Assembly: GCA_026388215.1 (NCBI GenBank)
Contig: JAPLKF010000009.1
Span: 1-32,223, forward strand
Length of the DNA: 32,223 nt
Direction of reading: 5' to 3'
Source of the DNA: Pseudomonadota bacterium
GTDB lineage: Bacteria; Desulfobacterota; Syntrophorhabdia; Syntrophorhabdales; Syntrophorhabdaceae
In this document: one piece after another, positions 1 through 7,224 of the stretch
How positions within the stretch are numbered: position 1 is the first letter of the stretch
Layout of the letters: each line of letters starts with the position of its first letter
Program-made: the position numbers and the translations under genes
Notes under the pieces: generated by a model
The model's input: the letters and a program-made list of their open reading frames with translations, nothing else
What the model was told of the DNA's origin: nothing
The model's database searches: none

Positions 1-489
1 CTTTATACTCAAAATTTCCGCCCTCACGAGCCGTGCAATCCCCATCCAGTTTGTAAGTCCTATTACAATCATAATATTCCATATACTCGGTTCAAGAAGG
101 GCAATCACCGCGAGTATCAAAAAGAATGTAGGGAAACACATCATGAGGTCAACAAACCTCATAATCAGTTCGTCAATCATGCCTCCATAATAACCCGAGA
201 TAGAACCTATAAATAGCCCTATCAGGGTTGCTATCCCCACAGACACAAATCCCACAAGAAGAGAAATCCTGCTTCCATATACCACCCTGGCAAATACATC
301 CCTCCCGAGCGTGTCGGTACCAAAAGGGTGTGAAAATGATGGCGGTGAAAGCACGTTTTTCAAATCGGGTTCAATAGGGTTGTGTAACGATACAAAGGGC
401 GCAAACAGGGCACAAAAAAACATGGGAATCAGTATGATTAAGCCTATCAACGCCAGGTTGTGTTTACCGATTCTTCTTAATAATTCCAT
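1..489 (-). CDS. ABC transporter permease, DppC/OppC type (partial, runs off the window)
   Basis: I translated the minus strand from the ATG at 489; it stays open for 163 codons to the window edge. It has an N-terminal membrane segment (LALIGLIILIPMFFCALFAP), then the family signature HPFGTDTLGRDVFARVVYGS (about residues 62-81) followed by further membrane segments. This signature is characteristic of the inner-membrane permease DppC/OppC/NikC, which pairs with a DppB-type permease to import peptides or nickel-like solutes. The C-terminal half with the EAA loop lies outside the window. The usual upstream partner oppB is absent: upstream is a GT-rich repeat and a decayed gene, so this permease begins its segment. 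The substrate cannot be told. Confidence 0.9.
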   Translation of the reverse strand, partial: MELLRRIGKHNLALIGLIILIPMFFCALFAPFVSLHNPIEPDLKNVLSPPSFSHPFGTDTLGRDVFARVVYGSRISLLVGFVSVGIATLIGLFIGSISGYYGGMIDELIMRFVDLMMCFPTFFLILAVIALLEPSIWNIMIVIGLTNWMGIARLVRAEILSIK

Positions 490-628
490 TTTCCGTTTTC
501 TACTTTTAAACTATACCCTATGCCCTGTACCCTGTACTTTCTGTTTCGCTTCCTACAGTGCCCACGCCTTAAAACAGGTTGTCTGCGTATTCTTCTTCGC
601 CAGTCCCTCATTGTTTTTTTTACGTTAT

Positions 629-854
629 AGCATTACAACAAATCTCTTTCAATATTTATTTAAACCCTTCCGTTATCAGCAGGAAGGTAAAACCCTTTCC
701 CGTGCGAGGGCATTACAGAAATCCATGCTCGAACTGATTGATCATTCAAATATGACCGACACCGCCAGCGGTAAAATCATTTCAAGCTATGCCCATCCCT
801 TCTTCTTAAGCCCCTTTTATGGTAGTCGGTGATCCAGGTAGTAATCTGAAGTAA
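629..854 (+). pseudogene. Remnant of a CHAT-domain (caspase-like) protein C-terminus, frameshifted
   Basis: The plus strand from 629 reads ITTNLFQYLFKPFRYQQEG, then KTLSRARALQKSMLELID and YAHPFFLSPF. This resembles the last part of CHAT-domain peptidases, which end in a helix of the type SKAEALRxAQLxLI followed by YxHPFxWAPFxxVGD. The frame then ends at GSR-stop. Dropping one T from the TTTT at about 817-820 restores FMVVGDPGSNLK and a stop at 852-854, the expected family ending. No catalytic His/Cys part is recognisable upstream. I read it as a decayed 3' fragment, though one base could be a sequencing error. The rest of the 490-897 gap holds only a short repeat of the type cctgtaccctgtac. 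Confidence 0.6.
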
Positions 855-897
855 AGGAATTATTCAATTCATGTAAATCAGCCCGTATCCTCTCAAT

Positions 898-2064
898 TTA
901 AGAATCCTGCTTTTTTGCCAGGAGCTTCATTTCAATGGCTATTTTGAAGAGGATTGTCAGGATTAAGAATCCTATTGCGTATATGCCAAGTGTAATGAGA
1001 ACTTCTGGTAAGGTGGGCCGGTATTTAAAAATCTCATTTAATGGTGATGGAGTAAATCCTGGAATTAGTAGGTTGAGCCCCTTGTCAATCCATATGGATA
1101 AAAATACCATCAAGCACGCCGTTACGAGAATATTTTCATTTTTTCGTGTGCCTGGATTGATTAAAAGAATCAGAGAGATGAACATCAATATAATTGAAAC
1201 CCACATGTATGGAACAAGCGTCATGTGTCCCTCCAGACCGAACAGGAGGTAATCAGAATGAGCAATATGTTCAGGGATCTTGCTGTAATAGACAGTGAAA
1301 AATTCAACCATCAAGAAAAAAACATTTATTAGCATTGCATAGGTTACTATCTGTGCCACTTTTTGAATGGCTTCTTTTCCAGGGTCGAACCTGGTGACCT
1401 TTTTTATAATAATACATATGATTATGAGGAGTGCCGGGCCTGAAGCAAATGCTGAGGCAAGGAAACGGGGTGCGAGAAGGGCGGTGAGCCAGAATGCTCT
1501 TGCACCAAGGCCTGAATATATGAAGGCTGTTACTGTATGTATACTTATAGCCCAGGGAATGGACAGAATTATCAAAGGTTTAACCCATGCAGGGACTGGT
1601 TCTTCCTTGTGTTCAGCGTCAAGTGTATACCATCCGATAAGCAGGTTAAGAATGAGATAAACGGTTAAAACAATCATATCCCAGAACAAAAGCGAACTGG
1701 GTGATGGATAGAAAATAACATTGAAGACCCGTGATGGCTGACCGAGGTCTACAAATATAAACATAATGGACATTATCACGGCTGAGACGGCTAAGAATTC
1801 GCCCAGAACCGTGATTTTGCCAAACTGTTTGTAATTATGAAGATAGTATGGGAGGACTACCATGACTGCAGATGCTGCAACCCCTACAAGGAAGGTAAAA
1901 TTTGCAATGTAGAGACCCCATGATACATCTCTGCTCATACCTGTAATACCCAGACCTTCCCGCAATTGTACAAGGTAGGAGATAAAACCGGCAATAACTA
2001 TAAGGAGTAGCAGGGCTATCCATCCCCAGTATCTTCGAGCACCATGAAGGGCCTTCTCAAGCAT
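898..2064 (-). CDS. dsrP: DsrP, NrfD-like integral membrane subunit of the DsrMKJOP complex
   Basis: This 388-aa polytopic membrane protein has about ten hydrophobic helices and no cofactor motifs, as in the NrfD/PsrC family. It starts with a membrane helix at residues 14-32, and the family-like stretch GLYIANFTFLVGVAASAVM follows. In sulfate and sulfite reducers DsrP is the quinone-interacting subunit that exchanges electrons with DsrO and DsrJ. It lies 6 bp after dsrO and is the last gene of the dsrMKJOP run. Length and order agree with known DsrP. No clear terminator hairpin is seen beyond its stop. Confidence 0.95.
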   Translation of the reverse strand: MLEKALHGARRYWGWIALLLLIVIAGFISYLVQLREGLGITGMSRDVSWGLYIANFTFLVGVAASAVMVVLPYYLHNYKQFGKITVLGEFLAVSAVIMSIMFIFVDLGQPSRVFNVIFYPSPSSLLFWDMIVLTVYLILNLLIGWYTLDAEHKEEPVPAWVKPLIILSIPWAISIHTVTAFIYSGLGARAFWLTALLAPRFLASAFASGPALLIIICIIIKKVTRFDPGKEAIQKVAQIVTYAMLINVFFLMVEFFTVYYSKIPEHIAHSDYLLFGLEGHMTLVPYMWVSIILMFISLILLINPGTRKNENILVTACLMVFLSIWIDKGLNLLIPGFTPSPLNEIFKYRPTLPEVLITLGIYAIGFLILTILFKIAIEMKLLAKKQDS

Positions 2065-2070
2065 ATATCC

Positions 2071-2808
2071 TCACAAGATATAGTAGACTTTCGGTTCAGT
2101 TCCCAAATGCGGCTTTCGCAATATGCTGAATTTAGATTTCAGGATTTTTCTCACATCTGAATCTGTTGCATTGAGGTCGCCAAAAATGAGCCCTTTCTCT
2201 TTACATGCTTCAACGCATGCAGGCAGAAGATTTTTAGCGAGTCTCTCTTCGCAGAAATTGCACTTCTCCACAACGCCTTTCATCCGGGTGGGAAAATCCA
2301 TATTGATTTCATTAATAGATGGCCTCGGGTCCTTCCAGTTGAAACTCCTGGCTCCATAAGGACACGCCGCCATACAGTACCTGCACCCGATACACCTGTG
2401 GTAATCCATCATTACTATACCGTCTTCCCTTTTCCATGTAGCCTTTGTGGGACATACTTTTACACAGGGCGGGTTTTCACAGTGATTGCATAATACAAGG
2501 ACACTTCTATTCTTTAATACCTCGTTGAGGGTAGTATATCCCTGCCCACCAAATACCCTCTCAAATGGGGCGTTCCATATCCACTTGACCTCATCCTTCG
2601 GATTTGCCAAATCAGGGACATTATGGAGGCGGTGGCATGCATCAATACAATCCCTGCACCCATCCTTTTTTGAACAGGCATTGAGGTTTATGACCATAGC
2701 CCATCTTTTTTGTTCCGGTTTTGAAAAGAGACGGAATGCAGGCTGGATCGTCAATCCTGCCAGTGAGAGTCCGGTAATCTTAAGAAATTTTCTCCTGTCC
2801 ATGCTCAC
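2071..2808 (-). CDS. dsrO: DsrO, periplasmic ferredoxin-like subunit with Tat signal
   Basis: This 245-aa protein opens with a twin-arginine signal (MDRRKFLKITGLSLAGL, Arg5-Arg6), so it should be exported folded to the periplasm. It has cysteine clusters for several [4Fe-4S] centres: a CxxxxxCxxC group near residue 45, CNHCENPPCVKVCP, CIGCRYCMAACPYG, and CNFCEERLAKNLLPACVEAC. It is the electron-transfer subunit between the cytochrome DsrJ and membrane DsrP. It sits between dsrJ and dsrP as usual. The 80-bp gap before it (2809-2888) holds an AT-rich repeat of tcattc/attcttc units. Confidence 0.95.
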   Translation of the reverse strand: MSMDRRKFLKITGLSLAGLTIQPAFRLFSKPEQKRWAMVINLNACSKKDGCRDCIDACHRLHNVPDLANPKDEVKWIWNAPFERVFGGQGYTTLNEVLKNRSVLVLCNHCENPPCVKVCPTKATWKREDGIVMMDYHRCIGCRYCMAACPYGARSFNWKDPRPSINEINMDFPTRMKGVVEKCNFCEERLAKNLLPACVEACKEKGLIFGDLNATDSDVRKILKSKFSILRKPHLGTEPKVYYIL

Positions 2809-2888
2809 CTAAAGATACGATGCATCATTTGTCTTTCGCCCCTCATCCCTCATTATTGTAAAATTATTCATTCTCAATTCTTCATTCA

Positions 2889-3275
2889 TCATTTAGCGGT
2901 TACCCTCGGATAGTTATGGCAGTCCCAGCAATGGGGTTTTACCCCTGCATAGTTGTGGCACTTATCGCAAAACCCCTCTTTATCAGAGTGACACTTTATG
3001 CACGTTCCTGTAAGGCCTATCGTATGGATCTTCCCATCTTTCGCCACATACGTTCTGACACCCTGCCTTACAGCTACTTCTTTCCATTTATCAAGCAGTT
3101 CCATATGGCGTGTTTTCATGTAAGGTGTAGATTCCACACACTGTTTTTCTGTGACAGGGACTTTTAATTCCGGTACGTATGCCGCCTTTCCTGTAAGCCC
3201 GTTATACCAGAGAGGGAACAGTATCAAGATGAGGAAGATTGTAATACCTGTTATTACTTTGACAGTATCATGCAT
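2889..3275 (-). CDS. dsrJ: DsrJ, periplasmic triheme cytochrome c
   Basis: This 128-aa protein has an N-terminal membrane anchor/signal (ITGITIFLILILFPLW) and exactly three CXXCH heme-binding motifs near the C-terminus (CIKCH, CDKCH, CWDCH). Cys46 in the segment VTEKQCVESTPYMKTRHMEL matches the conserved cysteine of DsrJ, known in Allochromatium as a ligand of the unusual His/Cys heme. It is the triheme subunit of DsrMKJOP facing the periplasm. It is separated from dsrK by a 175-bp repeat-bearing gap, unusual inside this complex operon. Confidence 0.95.
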   Translation of the reverse strand: MHDTVKVITGITIFLILILFPLWYNGLTGKAAYVPELKVPVTEKQCVESTPYMKTRHMELLDKWKEVAVRQGVRTYVAKDGKIHTIGLTGTCIKCHSDKEGFCDKCHNYAGVKPHCWDCHNYPRVTAK

Positions 3276-3288
3276 AAATATTCACCCA

Positions 3289-3465
3289 GAATATCCAATA
3301 ACCAAATTCCAAGCTCCAGACTTTACATAATTAAATTCTAATAACCACATCTCAATGACCAGACTTCTAACAATTAGATTGCTCTTTGAACGTATTCGTC
3401 TTGTGGTTGGTGCATGATCATTTGTTTGGTTATTGGAATTTGGTAATTGGTTATTCACCAAGTGG
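3289..3465. repeat. AT-rich inverted repeat of the AATAACCAAATTCC family between dsrK and dsrJ
   Basis: The left side contains aataaccaaattccaa and the right side ttggaatttggtaattgg followed by ttatt, so the ends are imperfect reverse complements around a less conserved centre. The right end overlaps the last codons and stop of dsrK. A related sequence lies between dsrA and dsrB (13021-13134). Such elements could form RNA hairpins that tune expression of downstream genes; that is inference. Confidence 0.7.
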
Positions 3466-5049
3466 TTCACCTCTCAGATTCGTCTTTCTCTCAGTCTCTC
3501 CCTTCATAACAAGGGCATTCCCCACAAGTTCATGGACACCAGCAACTTCCACACCAGGAACCCAGTATTCAAAAAGGGGTGGTAAAGAGGCCTTGTCAAT
3601 AGCACACATACAGGCCACCATATTTACCCCGTATGTTTCCTTAACATACTTTACCGCATTCGCCCTCGGGAATCCTCCCCTTAGCCTCATCTCTATATTC
3701 TCATCCGCCCCCAATCCTGCTCCACTTCCGCAGCAAAAGGTCCTCTCTTTTATCGTGTTTTCCGGCATTTCATAAAAGGAATTGCACACATTATTTATAA
3801 TGAACCTCGGTTCCTCAAAAAGACCCATAGCCCTGGCAGGGTTACAGGAGTCATGGAAGGTTACCTTCCACTTATCGTTTCTATGGGGGGCAAGCTTTAG
3901 TTTATTATGTTTTATCAGGTCAGCGGTAAACTCTGCTATGTGAACCATCTTTGTGGATTTTGTATTTTCAAACCTTGTCCCTGTTATCGGGGAAACAGGT
4001 TCTTCCAGAAAATCTGCAGGCCCATTAAACGTGTCCATGTACTGGTGAATAGTCCTCCACATATGGCCGCATTCCCCTCCGAGAATCCACTTAACCCCCA
4101 ACCTTTTCGCCTCAGCATATATCTTGTCGTTAAGACGTTTTGCCAGTTCCATCGAATGAAAGAGACCGAAGTTTCCCCCTTCAGAGGCATAGGCACTCCA
4201 GGTATAATCGAGACCGATTTCATGGAAAAGCATAAGGTAGCCAAGCAGTGTAAACCAGTGGGGGCTTGCAAAATAGTCCGCTGATGGAGCGATAAAGAGA
4301 ATTTCCGCACCTTTTTTGTTTATAGGCAGATCAACCCTGATACCCGTCAGATCTTCTATCTCATCAACTGCAAATTCCAGGGTCTTTTTAAAGGCGTGGG
4401 GTGGAACGCCGAGGTGATTACCTGTCCTGAAGCAGTTGGATGCGGGCTCGATAACCCACTGGATATTGCAGCCGACAAGGTTCAGGAGTTCCCTTGCCAT
4501 CATGGTAATCTCACAGGTATCGATGCCGAAAGGGCAATACACCGAGCAGCGCCTGCACTCCGTGCACTGAAAAAAATAATAAAACCATTCCTTCAACACA
4601 TCCACTGTGAGTTCTCTCCCACCGGCAAGTTTTCCAAAGAGCTTCCCTCCAAGGGTAAAATATCTCCGGTAGACCGACCTTAAGAGTTCTGCCCGCAATA
4701 CAGGCATATTTTTAGGGTCTCCTGAGCCAATAAAGAAATGACACTTGTCAGCGCATGCACCACACCGGACACAGATATCGAGAAAGAGCCGGAAGGAGCG
4801 ATGTTTTTTTAGAAGCTTCTCCATTCCGTCGAGTATGATTTCTTTCCAGTTTGCAGGAAGTTTCCAGTCTGCATCGTGAGGCTGCCATTCCCTCTGGTTC
4901 GGTAGTTCCAGATATTGCTGATGTTTTAAAGGGGCACTGTAACAGTAAGTTCCTTTTCTAAAGGTAGGGGTGGTCTCCATCCAGCCCTGTGCCGGCGGGG
5001 ATAGATTTATATCTAAGAGGTCATCCGGTTTTTTCAGTTCCTCAGCCAT
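3451..5049 (-). CDS. dsrK: DsrK, HdrD-like Fe-S subunit of DsrMKJOP
   Basis: This 532-aa protein has two [4Fe-4S] motifs: CVRCGACADKC (C93, C96, C99, C103) and CTECRRCSVYCP (C162, C165, C168, C172). A C-terminal half follows with FHDSCNPARAMG and FCCGSGAGLG, matching the cysteine-rich CCG-type module that holds the catalytic noncubane cluster in HdrB/HdrD proteins. DsrK is the cytoplasmic subunit thought to act on the DsrC disulfide/trisulfide and pass electrons to or from DsrM. It follows dsrM by 25 bp. Its final residues (GETERKTNLRGEPLGE) run up to the repeat, and the stop lies at the repeat edge. Confidence 0.95.
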   Translation of the reverse strand: MAEELKKPDDLLDINLSPPAQGWMETTPTFRKGTYCYSAPLKHQQYLELPNQREWQPHDADWKLPANWKEIILDGMEKLLKKHRSFRLFLDICVRCGACADKCHFFIGSGDPKNMPVLRAELLRSVYRRYFTLGGKLFGKLAGGRELTVDVLKEWFYYFFQCTECRRCSVYCPFGIDTCEITMMARELLNLVGCNIQWVIEPASNCFRTGNHLGVPPHAFKKTLEFAVDEIEDLTGIRVDLPINKKGAEILFIAPSADYFASPHWFTLLGYLMLFHEIGLDYTWSAYASEGGNFGLFHSMELAKRLNDKIYAEAKRLGVKWILGGECGHMWRTIHQYMDTFNGPADFLEEPVSPITGTRFENTKSTKMVHIAEFTADLIKHNKLKLAPHRNDKWKVTFHDSCNPARAMGLFEEPRFIINNVCNSFYEMPENTIKERTFCCGSGAGLGADENIEMRLRGGFPRANAVKYVKETYGVNMVACMCAIDKASLPPLFEYWVPGVEVAGVHELVGNALVMKGETERKTNLRGEPLGE

Positions 5050-5074
5050 TACAACTCCCGTCCTCCCTCGTGTT

Positions 5075-6070
5075 TCATTCGTTTTTCTCTAAAGGCAGTC
5101 CAGCTTCTTTCATGGCGTCCCTGAAGTCATTCTCCCATTCCTCATAGGTGTGTAGCTTTACAGGATAGTTCCAGGGATTGACATGTCTCACCATACGGTT
5201 ATTGTTCATCTGGTTGCGTGTGGGGCTGAAGAACACTCCAGCCATATGTATAATCTTGCTCACGGGTAAATACGCAAGGAAAACGCTCACGAGAAAGAGA
5301 TGGAGGTAAAAAGCCAATCTTATCCCGGGAGGCACAACAGGATGGAAACTTACGAGCCCGAGGCTCAATCTTTTTATCTCAAGGAGGTCTACCTTGAAAA
5401 TGTGTCGCATGAGGATCCCTGTTGATACGATACCTGCAATGAGAAAAAGGGTAAAGTAGTCAGAAGGGATAGAGATATATCGGATCTGTGGATAAATGAC
5501 CCTTCTCAGGAAAAGGTACGTGAGGGCAACAATAATCAGTCCATCAGTGATAAAGAGGGCAGGAATGGTTAATTCAAAAATACCGTCAACACCTTGAAGA
5601 AAAAGTACGAAGGCAGGAATGGGTTCTGTAAAAAACCGCAAATGTTTCATCAGTATGAAAAGCAATGACCAGTGAAATAACAGCCCTCCCAGCCAGAGGA
5701 ATTTATTTCCAGAAAAAACAAGCCTTCCCCCGTCTCTCAGTTCAACCCTGTCATTCCTGAAAAGTGAACGGAAGAGGAGCACCTCGAGGGCCATCCTCCC
5801 TATAACCCCTGCTCGGGTATAAGGACTTTCAATGTTATCAGCCTTTATCCAGGGGAGTGACTTCTGCTGGCCGCAGACAGTAGGGATGCAGAAAGGTTGC
5901 GGGGTTTTTGCCCACACAATGACACGGTAAATAATTCCACAAATGAATAAAAGAAAGGCTGTATAAGGTATCACGGCACCAAAAAGGGCATACATCCCGA
6001 ATATCCCGACCCCGGCATACGCGATTGATAACAGGGATATAACTGCAAGGAAAGGATAGAAAGCCTTCAT
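5075..6070 (-). CDS. dsrM: DsrM, membrane cytochrome b subunit
   Basis: This 331-aa protein has about six membrane helices and belongs to the NarI/DsrM cytochrome b family. Histidines placed in helices are candidate heme b ligands: LLFHWSLLFILMKHLRF, GILMRHIF, FYLHLFLVSV and SKIIHMAG. It oxidises or reduces menaquinone and is tightly partnered with DsrK, which follows. The C-terminal tail (NPWNYPVKLHTYEEWENDF) is typical of true DsrM. It starts 4 bp after the RsbRD-type gene, suggesting co-translation. Confidence 0.94.
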   Translation of the reverse strand: MKAFYPFLAVISLLSIAYAGVGIFGMYALFGAVIPYTAFLLFICGIIYRVIVWAKTPQPFCIPTVCGQQKSLPWIKADNIESPYTRAGVIGRMALEVLLFRSLFRNDRVELRDGGRLVFSGNKFLWLGGLLFHWSLLFILMKHLRFFTEPIPAFVLFLQGVDGIFELTIPALFITDGLIIVALTYLFLRRVIYPQIRYISIPSDYFTLFLIAGIVSTGILMRHIFKVDLLEIKRLSLGLVSFHPVVPPGIRLAFYLHLFLVSVFLAYLPVSKIIHMAGVFFSPTRNQMNNNRMVRHVNPWNYPVKLHTYEEWENDFRDAMKEAGLPLEKNE

Positions 6071-6074
6071 TTTT

Positions 6075-6632
6075 TTAGTCTACCTGTTTCATGATTTTAA
6101 GGAGTCTTAAGGCCATGTCTTTGCTGACCTTTGCCTCATTTACCCTTATCTCATAAATTTCTTCCCTGCATTTTAGATAAATATCAAAGGCAAGGGAGGC
6201 AAGCATGTCAATCTTTGTCTCAAACTGTAATAATTCAAATAGCATCTTGCTTTTATCATCCATCATCCATCGTCCCCTGGCCTCGCGCTGCGAAGCAGGG
6301 CAGGCCTCGTCCCTCGTCACTTCTTCCCTTACCGCCTTCTTAAGCAAAGAGACAAAAGAAATCGCCTGAGAGGGCATTAAATCCTGAACAGCCCTGATTC
6401 TTATAATACTGTCGAGAGCCGAAATAACCCTGTCAGAATCTCTCTCATATACCAGTTCATCAAAGAGGATTTCTGTCCCCTCAGAAATTATATGCCCAAC
6501 GGGATTTGCAAATCTGTTCTTCTCCTGTTTTAAAAAATTTGAAGTAACGGGCTGGTAGCTCTCAAGTATTAAATCAAACCACTTTTCTAATATAACCTTT
6601 TTCTTCTTTAAAAGAAGTTCTTTTAAGTTCAT
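6075..6632 (-). CDS. RsbRD N-terminal-like domain protein linked to dsrM
   Basis: This 185-aa soluble, mostly helical protein begins with the pattern LLLKKKKVILEKWFDLILESY and continues with KNRFANPVGHIISEGTEILFDELV. It resembles the RsbRD N-terminal (stress-response sensor-like) domain often found as a stand-alone gene directly before dsrM in sulfate reducers. Its biochemical role is unknown; a sensing or assembly role for DsrMK is inference. Residues about 102-126 (TRDEACPASQREARGRW and following) look out of place. They are encoded by a GC-rich repeat with gacgaggga and atggatgatggatgat units, probably an in-frame insertion. Confidence 0.72.
   Translation of the reverse strand: MNLKELLLKKKKVILEKWFDLILESYQPVTSNFLKQEKNRFANPVGHIISEGTEILFDELVYERDSDRVISALDSIIRIRAVQDLMPSQAISFVSLLKKAVREEVTRDEACPASQREARGRWMMDDKSKMLFELLQFETKIDMLASLAFDIYLKCREEIYEIRVNEAKVSKDMALRLLKIMKQVD
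6257..6326. repeat. Repeat-like insertion inside the RsbRD-type gene
   Basis: On the minus strand this stretch reads gtgacgagggacgag, then a GC-rich centre with a small hairpin (ctgc-ttcg-cag), then atggatgatggatgat. Base use differs strongly from the surrounding AT-rich gene, and the encoded peptide is unlike the rest of the domain. It keeps the frame open. Confidence 0.55.
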
Positions 6633-6653
6633 AAAAATCTCTAAATCACAGTT

Positions 6654-6749
6654 TTAAACTGATTTCTTGCTTCTCTTTTTCGGTCGTTTTTTTCCGTGCG
6701 TTCCCCTCCATACTTTACCACGCCTGGAGCGTTTGTCGCCTTTCCCCAT
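6654..6749 (-). CDS. Small ribosomal protein THX (31 aa)
   Basis: Between the YedF-like and RsbRD-type genes the minus strand encodes a 31-aa, extremely basic peptide that starts MGKGDKRSRRGKVWRGTHGK and ends KKRSKKSV. This matches 30S subunit protein Thx of Thermus (MGKGDRRTRRGKIWRG...) and its bacterial homologues, which bind a cavity in 16S rRNA of the small-subunit head. A good ribosome-binding site (aggagggcag) lies just before the ATG at 6749. It is too short for usual gene callers. Its location inside a dsr run is unexpected; it may be transcribed with the cluster. Confidence 0.85.
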   Translation of the reverse strand: MGKGDKRSRRGKVWRGTHGKKRPKKRSKKSV

Positions 6750-6806
6750 ACCTGCCCTCCTATGATCTCTAAAATTTATCAGTATAAACGAACAGATTCC
6801 CGTCCG

Positions 6807-7151
6807 TTACAAACTTATTACCTCATTATGGAGGACAAAATCCAGAATCTCATCCATCGTTGCAATGTTACCAACAGCGATACTATCTGTGAGACGCAAA
6901 TCCTGTACACATAACTTTCCTGCAAGAATTGTTACGCCTTTCTCTTCAAGGGCTTTCAGACGGGGAACTGCAGGCGAACCCTCTGCAAGGAGTTTCACTG
7001 CCATATTCCAGAATATCATCGCCTTCGGTCTATCTTCTCTTTTTGCAAGGGTTTCCAAGAGGTTCATGAGTATTGCGAATCCGAGGGTTTCGTCACCGCT
7101 GCCGACATACTCAGAACCAAAGACTATTACCTTGTCGCTGGTCTTATCCAT
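6807..7151 (-). CDS. YedF/DsrE-family protein (sulfurtransferase-like)
   Basis: This protein of about 114 aa has the pattern VIVFGSEYVGSGDETLGFAI at its start and MIFWNMAVKLLAEGSPAV later, like the DsrE-fold domain of YedF (the selenium-metabolism-associated sulfurtransferase-like family). The middle cysteine region, CGTC in many YedF proteins, reads AGKLCVQDLRL here, so one cysteine remains. There is no N-terminal TusA-like domain. It probably handles sulfur or selenium near DsrC, but this is inference. The start is ambiguous: GTG at 7160 or ATG at 7151; I chose the ATG. It follows the first dsrK-like gene. Confidence 0.72.
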   Translation of the reverse strand: MDKTSDKVIVFGSEYVGSGDETLGFAILMNLLETLAKREDRPKAMIFWNMAVKLLAEGSPAVPRLKALEEKGVTILAGKLCVQDLRLTDSIAVGNIATMDEILDFVLHNEVISL

Positions 7152-7189
7152 TCCACACACCGATATAGCAGGTAATTTTTATTATTGTC

Positions 7190-7222
7190 ACTCTTTCGCT
7201 CTCTGCTCCACGCTCTCTGCTG
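7190..7222. repeat. Short gctctctgctcca-type repeat between dsrK-like and yedF-like genes
   Basis: The plus strand reads ctctttcgctctctgctcc then acgctctctgctg, a run of degenerate gctctctgctcc units. A sequence of the same kind (ctttgctctatgctccttg) lies at 9724-9790 between dsrC and the dsrM-like gene. Low-complexity spacer repeats; no function is evident. Confidence 0.5.
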
Positions 7223-7224
7223 AT

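Noticed and set aside
311-832. 173-codon plus-strand open frame at the left end
   Set aside because: Its first part is antisense to the oppC-like permease and the middle is a repeat; only the end (from about 629) resembles a protein family, and it is frameshifted.
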